A stretch of 64,000 nt of DNA, from assembly GCA_964629475.1 (NCBI GenBank), contig CAZVQW010000012.1, positions 37,382-101,381 on the forward strand, in the 5' to 3' direction. Position numbers and translations under genes: made by a program. This document shows positions 17,236-26,160 of this stretch, one piece after another. The first letter of the stretch is position 1, and each line of letters starts with the position of its first letter. The DNA is from SMWD01 sp964629475. Its GTDB lineage: Bacteria > Pseudomonadota > Gammaproteobacteria > Steroidobacterales > GCA-2729495. The notes beneath the pieces are model-generated. The model saw only the letters and a list, made by a program, of their open reading frames with translations, searched no databases and was not told the DNA's origin.

Positions 17236-18006
17236 TCAGACCTTAAATGAATCGGCACTCCGGGCATGCTCGACGTCATTCGGCGGATAGGTCTTCCACT
17301 TATCTTCGTAATATCGAGCCCGCAGATTGCCGTCAGACTTCTTGTTAAACGTCAGGTAGAGGTTGCGCCGGCCCTTATTGCTACTGTTCGGCGGCGAACC
17401 GTGCGGCACGTAGCAATCGAAGAAAATCACGTCACCCGGATCGGCCTCGAGCATGACATATTCATCATCGGCCCAGCTGACGTCCGTCTCGTCCGATAAC
17501 GGCCGCCACTCATCTTCCATCAGGCTTTTCTTGTAATTACCCGAGTTCATGAATCTCAGTGCCGCATTTTCCTCGCGGTTTTCATCGATAACGATACACA
17601 TCGTGATAAAGAAATCACTGTACGCATTCCAGCCGGCGGCCTGATCCTGGTGCAACTTATCGGCACGACAACCGGGGTGCTTGTAGTTGATTTTTTCCTT
17701 GAACAACACCGGCGCTTCACCGAATAACGTTGTCAGCGCATCGATTGTTTTTTCGTTCAGCAACAAGTCGGAAATCTCGGCATCATGCTCGCCGAGCACA
17801 TGTTCGACGCGTACGAGAATATTCTCGCCGCTCAACGGACTCTTTTCGAAGTATTTTGCCGCATGGGCCGATGTGTCGGACGACACATCCTGCAATGCAT
17901 CGAGCCAGTCGGAAACGGCACCGATAACATCCTGATCTACGAATCCCTTGAGGACGATAAAGCCTTTTTCATCAAACGTGGTTTTCTGCTCTGCTGATAA
18001 GCTCAT
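17236..18006 (-). CDS. Phytanoyl-CoA dioxygenase (PhyH) family protein
   Basis: 256 residues of the Fe(II)/2-oxoglutarate-dependent PhyH fold. The iron site is LHQDQAAGW (HxD) and the distal His is in CYVPHGSPPNSS, with the nearby GRRNLYLTFN arginine for 2-oxoglutarate. MSLSAEQKTTFDEKGFIVLKGF is a standard PhyH opening. The substrate is unknown; relatives hydroxylate ectoine, halogenate or hydroxylate small metabolites. It is monocistronic. Confidence 0.88.
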   Translation of the reverse strand: MSLSAEQKTTFDEKGFIVLKGFVDQDVIGAVSDWLDALQDVSSDTSAHAAKYFEKSPLSGENILVRVEHVLGEHDAEISDLLLNEKTIDALTTLFGEAPVLFKEKINYKHPGCRADKLHQDQAAGWNAYSDFFITMCIVIDENREENAALRFMNSGNYKKSLMEDEWRPLSDETDVSWADDEYVMLEADPGDVIFFDCYVPHGSPPNSSNKGRRNLYLTFNKKSDGNLRARYYEDKWKTYPPNDVEHARSADSFKV

Positions 18007-18222
18007 GGTCTTGTCTGCCTTTGTGAATACTACGATACGACATGTTGCCGTGATCTATATGGGCCAATGGGCAATATAGTTGCTGAAAACTCGTCAACAT
18101 GCCATCCAAAAATATAATTTTTCTATCAGGGATTTCCCGTAGCGCAGGTTCGCATGCTTGAACTTTACCCGCTAATGAAAGGTCAATAGACTTAGGAAAG
18201 AAACCCGAACAATGGATCAACC

Positions 18223-19062
18223 ATGCCCCGATTCCCTTCAGCCCCGATCGCCGGCGCCGGCATAGGCCTGCGATCCCGCCACTACCAGGAAATACTCGAT
18301 ACCAGGCCTGCAATACCCTGGTTCGAAGTCCTGTCCGAAAATTACTTCGGTGCCGGGGGATTGCCTATCTATCATCTCGAGCAGGTCCGGGAGTATTATC
18401 CGGTCACGCTGCACGGCGTCGGCATGTCGCTCGGCTCGGCTGATCCGCTGAATTTCGACTACCTGGCCCGACTCAGGAAGCTCGCCGAACAGATCGAACC
18501 CACTTATATATCGGATCATCTGGCCTGGATTTCTGTCGACGGACGCTACGTCCACGATTTATTACCCCTGCCGTACACAGAGGAAGCGCTGGTGCATTTT
18601 GCCGACCGCGTCAGCCAGGCACAAGACTATCTCGGGTGCCGGCTGCTGATCGAAAACCCGTCGAGTTACATGGGGTTTAAAAACGTCGAGATGACCGAAT
18701 GGGAGTTTCTGCAGGAACTCGTCAAACGCGCCGACTGTGACCTGCTGTTCGACGTGAACAATGTCTATGTCAGCAGCAAGAACCACGGTTTTGACCCGGC
18801 CGAATACCTGCACGCGCTGCCCGCAGGCCGGGTCAGGGAAATTCACCTGGCCGGTTACGAGGAACAGGATAACTACCTGTTCGACACGCACGGTTACCGG
18901 GTACATCCACCAGTCTGGGAACTGTACAAGAAAACGGTCGAACATCTCGGGCCCGTGCCGACGCTAATCGAATGGGATAATGACATCCCCGAATTCGAAG
19001 TACTCGTCGACGAAGCGAACAAGGCACAGAAGGTGCTGACCGACATGGCGGCAGCGGCATGA
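18223..19062 (+). CDS. bufB: MNIO-family (DUF692) bufferin-type RiPP maturase, BufB-like
   Basis: 279 residues. The opening GAGIGLRSRHYQEIL and WFEVLSENYFGAGG are diagnostic of DUF692. Likely metal-binding residues appear in TLHGVGMSLG, YISDHLAW, LIENPSSY, LFDVNNVYVSS, EIHLAGYE, DTHGYRVHPPVW and LIEWDNDIPE. These multinuclear non-heme iron oxidases modify cysteines of precursor peptides; BufB converts them to thiooxazoles in copper-binding bufferins. ATGA overlap with the next gene indicates coupled translation. No BufA-type precursor is visible on either side, so the substrate is unknown and may be encoded elsewhere. Confidence 0.9.
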   Translation: MPRFPSAPIAGAGIGLRSRHYQEILDTRPAIPWFEVLSENYFGAGGLPIYHLEQVREYYPVTLHGVGMSLGSADPLNFDYLARLRKLAEQIEPTYISDHLAWISVDGRYVHDLLPLPYTEEALVHFADRVSQAQDYLGCRLLIENPSSYMGFKNVEMTEWEFLQELVKRADCDLLFDVNNVYVSSKNHGFDPAEYLHALPAGRVREIHLAGYEEQDNYLFDTHGYRVHPPVWELYKKTVEHLGPVPTLIEWDNDIPEFEVLVDEANKAQKVLTDMAAAA

Positions 19063-19841
19063 CCGCACTACTCGACATGCAACGCATGATCCGCGACGCA
19101 GTGTTCGAGACCGGGCCTGATGGTCCGGCGCTTGCAGCCGTCAGCGAATATATCCAGGCCAGCGAAGGTTTCTCGGCCGCTGAACACCTGCTGATTTATC
19201 GCCGCGCGATCCTCGGCACGCTGGTACGGGCACTCGGTGCGATTCATCCGGTTTGCCAACAGCTCGTCGGTGACGAATTTTTCGATGCGATGAGCCGTGT
19301 CTATGCGCGGCAGACACTGTCGGAATCGCCGGATCTCGGTGACTACGGAGAGAGTTTCGGCGACTTCATCGCAGTTTTCGAGCCGGCCGCCGAGCTCGTC
19401 TACCTGGCCGATGTCGCACGACTCGAGTGGCGCTGGCACCGCGCATTTCATGCGCCGGACGAGGCAACCCTCGACATCGCTGCACTCGCCAGTGTCACGG
19501 AGGCGGACACGGGCCGCATCGCATTCCGGCTGCCGGTCTCGGCGAGCCTGCTCGCATCGGACTACCCGGTGCAACGCATCTGGCAGGTCAATCAGGACGA
19601 CTGGACCGGTGACCAGGCCGTCGATCTCGACGAAGACGGAGTCCGGCTGATTGTCTGGCGACACGGGCACGAGATGCGTATCGATGAACTGGATGCAGGC
19701 GCGTGGTCACTGCTCAACGCCATCGAGATGGGACAAACGCTCGGAGAAATCGGCGACAACGAAGGCCTGGAAGACCTCGATGCCATCCTGCCGCGCTGCG
19801 TACAAAATGGCTGGATTGCAGGATTCGAATTGCAAAACTAA
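19059..19841 (+). CDS. bufC: HvfC/BufC-family MNIO partner protein (DUF2063 N-terminal domain)
   Basis: 260 residues. The N-terminal half (LLDMQRMIRDAVF, AEHLLIYRRAILGTLVRALGAIHPVCQQLVGDEFFDAM, YARQTLSESPDLGDYGESFGDFI) is the DUF2063 domain that accompanies MNIO enzymes and is proposed to deliver the precursor peptide. The C-terminal half (DYPVQRIWQVNQDD and the VRLIVWRHGHEM segment) is a winged or beta domain seen in the same family. It overlaps the maturase by 4 nt (ATGA), so the two probably act as a complex. Confidence 0.88.
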   Translation: MTALLDMQRMIRDAVFETGPDGPALAAVSEYIQASEGFSAAEHLLIYRRAILGTLVRALGAIHPVCQQLVGDEFFDAMSRVYARQTLSESPDLGDYGESFGDFIAVFEPAAELVYLADVARLEWRWHRAFHAPDEATLDIAALASVTEADTGRIAFRLPVSASLLASDYPVQRIWQVNQDDWTGDQAVDLDEDGVRLIVWRHGHEMRIDELDAGAWSLLNAIEMGQTLGEIGDNEGLEDLDAILPRCVQNGWIAGFELQN

Positions 19842-19955
19842 AGCGATGGAGTCAGATCTGGAAGCCATCCCCGCACCATCTTCGGAAACCCGCAGCCCCG
19901 CACCAACCTGCTTTTAGGTATCATTCATACCAACAACGAACCCGAAGACAAACCC

Positions 19956-21131
19956 ATGAAATACGATATCCTCATTATTGGCGCCGGCCCGGCCGGACTC
20001 AGTTTCGCCCGCTCATTCAAGGGCTCCGATCTGAAGATTCTCGTCATCGAGAAAGCATCACTGGACAGCATCCGCAATCCGGAACCCGACGGCCGGGAAA
20101 TTGCACTGACTCACCTGTCCATCAAACTCATGCAGGACCTCGGTGCGTGGCCACGCATCCCGGCCGAATCCATATCGCCGATAGGTGAAGCCAAAGTACT
20201 GAACGGCAACTCATCGTACTTCCTTGATTTTGACACCAGCAACGTCGCCGGCGATGCGCTCGGTTACCTGGTGCCGAATTACCTGATTCGCAAATCGCTT
20301 TTCGAAGAGGCCGAGCCGCTGCCGAACGTGGAAATCCTGACCGATATGACTGTCGAGAACCTGAGCACCGACAGTCAGGGCGGCACCGTCACTCTGTCTA
20401 ATGGCGAGACCCGCGAAGCGAAGTTAATCGTCGCCGCCGACAGTCGCTTTTCATCGTCGCGCCGGAATATGGGCATCAGCACGAGCATGAAGGATTTTGC
20501 CAAGACAGCGATTGTCTGCAGAATGGAGCACGACCTGCCGCACGAACAGATCGCATACGAGTGTTTTCATTACGGCAGGACGCTGGCCATTCTGCCGATG
20601 ACCGGAAATCTATCGTCGATCGTCATCACCGTACACAACGAACTGGCCGAACAAATTACCAATATGAGCGAGGAAGAATTCAATCGCGATATTCAGGAGC
20701 GATTCGGAAACCGACTCGGTCAGATGCGGCTCGTCGGTGAACGCTTCTCATATCCGTTGATCGCCGTGCACGCCAACCACTTCTTCGCCAACCACTATGC
20801 CCTGATCGGCGATGCAGCAGTCGGCATGCACCCGGTCACCGCACACGGCTTTAACCTGGGTCTTCGCGGCCAAGCGACGCTGGCCCGCGAGATTCTGCGT
20901 GCCGTCGCGCGCGGCAGGGACATCGGTTCGCGCAGAGTCCTTGCGAACTACGAGCGCCGACACATGCGTATCACCAAACCGATGTACTGGGGCACGAACG
21001 GCATCGTCGGCCTGTTCACCGACGAGCGCCCGCCGGCCAAGGCACTCAGAGAACTCACGCTGCGTGTTGCCAATAACCTGCCGCCGATCAAACGTCTGAT
21101 CAAGAACCGGCTGACGGAAATCTCGACGTAG
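19956..21131 (+). CDS. ubiM: UbiH-family flavin monooxygenase, UbiM-like
   Basis: 391 residues. FAD motifs: GAGPAGLSFARS (Rossmann), a DGREIALTHLS segment, and ALIGDAAVGMHPVTAHGFNLGLRG (second FAD motif). The GREIALTHLSIKLMQDLGAWPRI and LGYLVPNYLIRKSL stretches fit the UbiM subgroup, which hydroxylates several ring positions of ubiquinone precursors in some proteobacteria. Other UbiH/UbiF-type hydroxylases are the alternative. No other ubi genes are adjacent. It follows bufC by 114 bp, and linkage is probably positional only. The stop codon overlaps a REP-like hairpin. Confidence 0.65.
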   Translation: MKYDILIIGAGPAGLSFARSFKGSDLKILVIEKASLDSIRNPEPDGREIALTHLSIKLMQDLGAWPRIPAESISPIGEAKVLNGNSSYFLDFDTSNVAGDALGYLVPNYLIRKSLFEEAEPLPNVEILTDMTVENLSTDSQGGTVTLSNGETREAKLIVAADSRFSSSRRNMGISTSMKDFAKTAIVCRMEHDLPHEQIAYECFHYGRTLAILPMTGNLSSIVITVHNELAEQITNMSEEEFNRDIQERFGNRLGQMRLVGERFSYPLIAVHANHFFANHYALIGDAAVGMHPVTAHGFNLGLRGQATLAREILRAVARGRDIGSRRVLANYERRHMRITKPMYWGTNGIVGLFTDERPPAKALRELTLRVANNLPPIKRLIKNRLTEIST

Positions 21132-21154
21132 GAGTGGCTTCCAGCCGCTCCTAC
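21128..21154. repeat. REP-like hairpin
   Basis: Arms GTAGGAGTGGCT (21128-21139) and AGCCGCTCCTAC (21143-21154) pair around a 3-nt loop, with one G-T pair. It starts within the ubiM-like stop codon. The sequence is related to the hairpins at 36663 and 57268. No T tract follows, so terminator activity is not evident. Confidence 0.6.
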
Positions 21155-21216
21155 GGGTGAGTCAATCAAATCCTGCACCGATTTGACCGGGCATCTTTTC
21201 GGCTAGAATTAAATTC

Positions 21217-23355
21217 GTGACTCCGAATTACCTGATTCCCACACTCATGGCCACCCTGATCACCGGCTGTTCGCCACCGGCCAATACGGATACAACCAGC
21301 ATGCCGAACCCCCCTGTCGCCGACGTTCGGCCGTTTGAAATCGCCTCCCCGAACGGAACGCGAACCGACAACTATTACTGGTTGCGTGACGACGAACGCG
21401 CAGATGCCGACATGCTGGCCTACCTCAAAGCCGAAAATGCCTACACGGCAAAAAAGCTTGCCCATCTGGAACCACTGCAAACCCGGCTGTACGAAGAAAT
21501 TATCGGTCGTATCCAGAAAGATGACTCGTCAGTTCCGTACCGCTTCCACGGGTATTACTACTACACACGATTTGAGGCAGAAAGCGAATACCCGATCCAT
21601 GCGCGCAAAAAAGGCTCCACGGAAGCCGCGGAGGAAATTCTTCTCGACGGTAATCAACTGGCTAGTGGCAACGATTACTACTCGATCGGCAACTACGAGG
21701 TCAGTCCGAACGACAAACTGCTGGCCTGGGCCGAAGACACGACCGGACGCCGGCAATTCACGATCAGATTCAAGAACCTCGAAACCGGCGAACTATTGCC
21801 GGACATCATCACCGGCAACCAGTCTTCACTGATCTGGGCCGAAGACAACGAGACATTCTTTTACATAGAGAAAGACCCGACGACGCTGCTCGGCGTACGC
21901 GTCAAGCGTCACCGTCTCGGCACGGATCCTGCTGCTGACCCGATTGTCTATGAGGAGCGGGACGACGCTTTCTACATGTCTCTTGGCCGTAGCGGTGATG
22001 AGCGTTTCATCGTGCTAAATCTCGAAAGCACCGTCGCTGACGAAATTCGTTTTCTGCCGACTGACCGACCAACCGGTGACTTCAACATCCTGCTCCCACG
22101 CGAACGTGACCACGAATACGATGCCGACCACATCGGCAACCGCTGGATCATTCGCACGAACTGGCAGGCGGAAAACTTTCGCATCATGACAGCCATCGAC
22201 GGTCATACAAATGACCGGAAGCAGTGGCATGAACTCATCCCGCACGACCAGGATATCTATATCGGCGATTTCGACGTGTTCGATGAATTCCTCGTCATTG
22301 CCGAACGCCGTGACGGACTGCGCTCACTCCGGGTGCTCGACAGGCAGGGCGAGACTCTGTTCCCAGTCGCTGCCGATGACCCGGCGTATGTCATGGACAT
22401 CGACACGAATATGGAGCCGAACACTGACTGGCTGCGCTACAGCTATTCGTCGCTGACGACGCCGGAAACGATCTACGAAATTAATATGCGCACGCGCGAG
22501 CGCCGGATGTTGAAGCGTCAACCGGTTCCTGGTGGTTTTGATCCTGACAACTACCGCAGCGAACGCCTGTGGGTCACAGCCCGAGACGATGCACGCATCC
22601 CCGTATCATTGTTATACCGCAAAGAATACGAACAAGACGGGTCGGCGCCGCTTTACCTGTATGCCTACGGTTCCTACGGCTACTCCACGGACCCGGAGTT
22701 CGAAGACGAGATACTGAGTCTCGTCGATCGCGGCTTCGTCTACGCTATCGCTCATGTCCGCGGCGGGCAGGAACTGGGACGAACATGGTATGACTCAGGA
22801 AAACTCCTGAACAAGATCAATACCTTCACAGATTTCATCGATGTCACGATCGCTCTGGGTGAAGATAAATACGTCGACGCAAACAGAATCGCAGCATCCG
22901 GAGGCAGTGCCGGCGGCCTGTTGATCGGCGCGGTCAGTAATATGCGCCCGGACCTGTACCGCACCATCGTCGCCCATGTCCCGTTTGTCGATGTCGTCAC
23001 GACCATGCTCGACACCAGCATCCCGCTGACCACCAACGAGTACGATGAATGGGGTAACCCCGAGAACCGGAAGTACTACGACTACCTGCTGCGCTACTCA
23101 CCCTACGACAATGTCCGGGCACAGAACTACCCGTCGATGTTCGTCGCCACCGGCCTGTGGGACAGCCAGGTGCAATACTACGAACCGGCCAAGTGGGTGG
23201 CGAAACTCAGGGCCCTGAAGACCGATGACAATCCGCTGATCCTGCATGTCAACATGGATGCCGGTCACGGCGGGCAATCGGGGCGCTTTCGCCGCAACAA
23301 GGAACTGGCGATGGAGTATTCGTTTATTCTTGATCAGCTTGGCGTGAACGACTGA
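21217..23355 (+). CDS. Oligopeptidase B-like prolyl oligopeptidase (S9A), predicted lipoprotein
   Basis: 712 residues. An N-terminal lipobox (LITGC) suggests attachment to the periplasmic face of a membrane; GTG 21217 gives a short hydrophobic signal lacking an early basic residue, so export is probable rather than certain. The propeller domain is followed by the hydrolase with Ser nucleophile in ASGGSAGGLL, then DVVTTMLDTSIPLTTNEYDEWGNP (oligopeptidase B signature) and catalytic His in NMDAGHGGQSG. It cleaves short peptides, usually after basic residues. Classical PtrB is cytosolic, so a lipidated version is notable. Confidence 0.88.
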   Translation: MTPNYLIPTLMATLITGCSPPANTDTTSMPNPPVADVRPFEIASPNGTRTDNYYWLRDDERADADMLAYLKAENAYTAKKLAHLEPLQTRLYEEIIGRIQKDDSSVPYRFHGYYYYTRFEAESEYPIHARKKGSTEAAEEILLDGNQLASGNDYYSIGNYEVSPNDKLLAWAEDTTGRRQFTIRFKNLETGELLPDIITGNQSSLIWAEDNETFFYIEKDPTTLLGVRVKRHRLGTDPAADPIVYEERDDAFYMSLGRSGDERFIVLNLESTVADEIRFLPTDRPTGDFNILLPRERDHEYDADHIGNRWIIRTNWQAENFRIMTAIDGHTNDRKQWHELIPHDQDIYIGDFDVFDEFLVIAERRDGLRSLRVLDRQGETLFPVAADDPAYVMDIDTNMEPNTDWLRYSYSSLTTPETIYEINMRTRERRMLKRQPVPGGFDPDNYRSERLWVTARDDARIPVSLLYRKEYEQDGSAPLYLYAYGSYGYSTDPEFEDEILSLVDRGFVYAIAHVRGGQELGRTWYDSGKLLNKINTFTDFIDVTIALGEDKYVDANRIAASGGSAGGLLIGAVSNMRPDLYRTIVAHVPFVDVVTTMLDTSIPLTTNEYDEWGNPENRKYYDYLLRYSPYDNVRAQNYPSMFVATGLWDSQVQYYEPAKWVAKLRALKTDDNPLILHVNMDAGHGGQSGRFRRNKELAMEYSFILDQLGVND

Positions 23356-23401
23356 GGCCCGTTATGCCGGGGGTCGAGCCATGAAGCGTGGGTCAGCTTT
23401 T

Positions 23402-24760
23402 TCACGATGAAAGAGTCGGCCCAGCCATTCCCCGACTTTGCTCAATTCGCCGACCGAACCAGACGAACCCGAGCAATCCAATCAATATATTCGACGTCGC
23501 CGAGGCGATGAAAATTCCGTTCACACCAATCAGCCATTTGCCGAACAAAGCCAGCGGCAGGAACAAAATTACCGTGCGCAATGCCGACATCATAACCGCT
23601 GGCAACGGATAACCCATGCCGTTGAACGCTGCACACGTCGCCATGACCATGCCATAGCCGCCATAACTAATGGCCATGATCCACAGGTAGGTCATGGCCA
23701 CCTGGCGAATTGCATCGTTATCGGTGAAAAACCCGGTCAGCGGATAAGCGATAACGGCCAGCACGACGGCCATGCTCAAACCGAACAACAGGCAGAATTT
23801 TCCGATCACCCGTCGTGATTCCGCCACCCGATTCAAGTGGCCGGCTGCATAATTTTGTCCCATGAACGGGCTCGTCACAGCTGACTGAGCATAGAAAGCG
23901 ATCAGAAAGATTGGCTCGATACGCATCGCAATACCGAACCCGGCAACGGCATCGATGCCGTATCCGGCCACCATAGCAACGATGACACCGTTCGCAATCG
24001 GCACGATCGCATTCGTCAACATGGCCGGCAGACCGACGTGCAGCATCTGGCGCCACGAATCGAGGATCTTGCCGATGGCGGTAAAGGGCGTTGCAAATAT
24101 CCGCAACCGCACATGCAGATAGACTAATGTACCGGCCAGCATGATGAGGTTTGCAACCAGCGTTGCCAGTGCCGCACCGGCGATTTCCATGCGCGGAAAT
24201 CCGAACCAGCCGAAGATAAAGATCGGATCGAGCATTGCATTGATGGCTGCCGCCGCCGTGATGATTTTGCCCTCGATCATCGAGTTGCCGCGTGCGCGCA
24301 TCGCAGCCAGGCAAGTCCACAACACAGCTGCGGCCGGTTCGGCGAAAAACCAGATCGACATGTAATCATCGATCAGCGGCAGCAGATCATCGGTTGCCCC
24401 GAGCAGGCGAAATATCGGCTTGATCATCAGCAACCCGAGCATGCACAGCGCAAGACTGACGAGACCGGCGAGCAATGCCGTGTCGGTAGTTTGCCGGCGC
24501 GCCATCGACCCGTCGTTTCTGCCGATCGCACGGGATATACACGATGCCGCCCCGGCCTCGAAGCCGATAATAATACTGCTCAGGAACCAGATAATCGGAA
24601 ACGTGAAACTGATCGCCGCCAGCGGCGCATCGCCGAGTCGTGACACAAAAAACAGGTCGACGGCGTCGAACGATATGATCGCCACGAGACCCAGTGCCAT
24701 TGGTGTTGCCTGGCGTCGTAAACGACCGGCAACCGATCCGGTGGTCAGATCTACAGACAC
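23402..24760 (-). CDS. MATE family efflux transporter
   Basis: 452 residues with 12 hydrophobic segments in two similar halves. PMALGLVAIISFDAVDLFFVSRLGDAPLAAISF and the later LPAMLTNAIVPIANGV/GIAMRIEPIFLI are typical of NorM/DinF-type MATE pumps that export drugs or metabolites using Na+ or H+. GTG 24760 has AAGGAAA upstream. It is 13 bp past the PaaK-like gene on the same strand, so co-transcription is likely; the pair could make and export a coupled product, which is inference. Confidence 0.92.
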   Translation of the reverse strand: MSVDLTTGSVAGRLRRQATPMALGLVAIISFDAVDLFFVSRLGDAPLAAISFTFPIIWFLSSIIIGFEAGAASCISRAIGRNDGSMARRQTTDTALLAGLVSLALCMLGLLMIKPIFRLLGATDDLLPLIDDYMSIWFFAEPAAAVLWTCLAAMRARGNSMIEGKIITAAAAINAMLDPIFIFGWFGFPRMEIAGAALATLVANLIMLAGTLVYLHVRLRIFATPFTAIGKILDSWRQMLHVGLPAMLTNAIVPIANGVIVAMVAGYGIDAVAGFGIAMRIEPIFLIAFYAQSAVTSPFMGQNYAAGHLNRVAESRRVIGKFCLLFGLSMAVVLAVIAYPLTGFFTDNDAIRQVAMTYLWIMAISYGGYGMVMATCAAFNGMGYPLPAVMMSALRTVILFLPLALFGKWLIGVNGIFIASATSNILIGLLGFVWFGRRIEQSRGMAGPTLSS

Positions 24761-24773
24761 AAAATTTCCTTAT

Positions 24774-25967
24774 TCAATTATTCGGAGCCAGATCGGAACT
24801 GACTCTCTTGAATTTCCCCGTCCGCCTGAGTCGCCAGATACCATGCTGTAGCTGATACGGCCGGCCCGGGACCGTCGCGGCCAAATGGTTTCCGAGTTGT
24901 TCCGTGGCTACATCAGGCTGTACTGATTCAAAATACAGACGCAGAGAACCGTCTCGATCTTGATGTAACCGCCAGGCATCCAGATGCTGGATCTGCTCGA
25001 ACTGAAAACTCAACGGCGACACGCGTCGACCGTCACCGTCGATGATCCAATCGTCACGACGCGCTTGTTGAATCGTCATCGTCGGCAGCCGGATCCGGCA
25101 ATCGCCCGCATCATCCAACGATACACGATCGCCCAACCGGTAACGCAGCAACGGTTGTGATGATACAAATAGTGGCGTTACCAGCAAGCCATCCGGATCG
25201 GCTTCGAGCACAATCTCGTCGACATTGGCATGATAGTGGTTACAAAACGGGCATTGCCAGGCGATCGCGCCGGATTCCGTCGAACCATAGCGATCCAGAA
25301 CTCTCGCGGAAAATGCATCACGCATCATCGTGCGCCACTCCGGCTGCAGGAATTCCCCACCCGGCGCGATATAACGCACCCCGATGTCACGGAACGAATC
25401 GCCTGCCTGATCGATAAACCGCACGATGCCGCTGGAAATGCCCCGAATCAGCTGCGGGCGCAGGGACCGCAGCAAATTGCGTATCTGCCCGATGTCCGCA
25501 GCGGCGCCGGCAAACCAGGTCCGGTATCGAACCCCGCCATATTCAAATAGTTTCGGTGGCGTCTCGGCTTCAGCACACCACGTGCCATCGATGAATACAA
25601 CCTGATGCACGTCGCCGGGCAGATCATAGAACAGATGCGGACGATAAAGCAGCGCGCGCCGAAAGCGTCGCTCACGAATATTGTTCCGGATCGTGACCTG
25701 GTAACCGCTCGTACCCGAAGTTCGGTTCTGCCGAATTGAATCATCCGCCGTGACCGGAATATCAGAGATATCCTGTTTCTCGAGCGGCCGGACCTCATTC
25801 CATCCCTGCTGCGTACCGATTCGATCGGCATAGAATGAACTGTAATTACGAAACCAGCCAAGTATCGCCGCACGATCCTGCTCCGGCGGCACAACCAGCG
25901 CCCGTTCACGCAATTGTGTTCCCCATTTTGCCTCGGACGCACAAATGACTGATTGCCTGTATGGCAT
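24774..25967 (-). CDS. PaaK/CapK-like adenylate-forming ligase
   Basis: 397 residues from ATG 25967. TSGTSGYQVTIR is the phosphate-binding loop, DRYGSTESGAIAWQCPFCNHYHANVDEIVLE is the adenylate-binding YGxTE plus a CxxC pair, and LLRYRLGDRV is the GD core motif. The family adenylates carboxylic acids (phenylacetate-CoA ligase and relatives). The substrate is unknown. GAGAGGG precedes ATG 25967 at good spacing; the in-frame GTG 15 nt upstream has its Shine-Dalgarno too close. Its start region overlaps the non-coding leader of the divergent recQ. Confidence 0.8.
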   Translation of the reverse strand: MPYRQSVICASEAKWGTQLRERALVVPPEQDRAAILGWFRNYSSFYADRIGTQQGWNEVRPLEKQDISDIPVTADDSIRQNRTSGTSGYQVTIRNNIRERRFRRALLYRPHLFYDLPGDVHQVVFIDGTWCAEAETPPKLFEYGGVRYRTWFAGAAADIGQIRNLLRSLRPQLIRGISSGIVRFIDQAGDSFRDIGVRYIAPGGEFLQPEWRTMMRDAFSARVLDRYGSTESGAIAWQCPFCNHYHANVDEIVLEADPDGLLVTPLFVSSQPLLRYRLGDRVSLDDAGDCRIRLPTMTIQQARRDDWIIDGDGRRVSPLSFQFEQIQHLDAWRLHQDRDGSLRLYFESVQPDVATEQLGNHLAATVPGRPYQLQHGIWRLRRTGKFKRVSSDLAPNN

Positions 25968-26160
25968 TGACGACCCTCTCACCTTCCTGATTTCACCGCT
26001 GAATCACGATACTCTCACGCCAGACCCTGCGCTGATCCCAGGCCACGATGCACCGGTGGTCGGACGCCCCAGACGATCGGTACGTGTTTACCCACTCGAA
26101 TGTCATTCCATGGTGAATTTACAGTTTTACCTACTTGCCGTCGTCACCAACACCTGTAGC

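Noticed and set aside
18007..18222. Small frames upstream of bufB as precursor peptides
   Set aside because: Frames of about 11-24 codons lack a signal peptide and have no cysteine; one of 17 codons at 18212 overlaps the bufB start and has a single Cys, but looks accidental.
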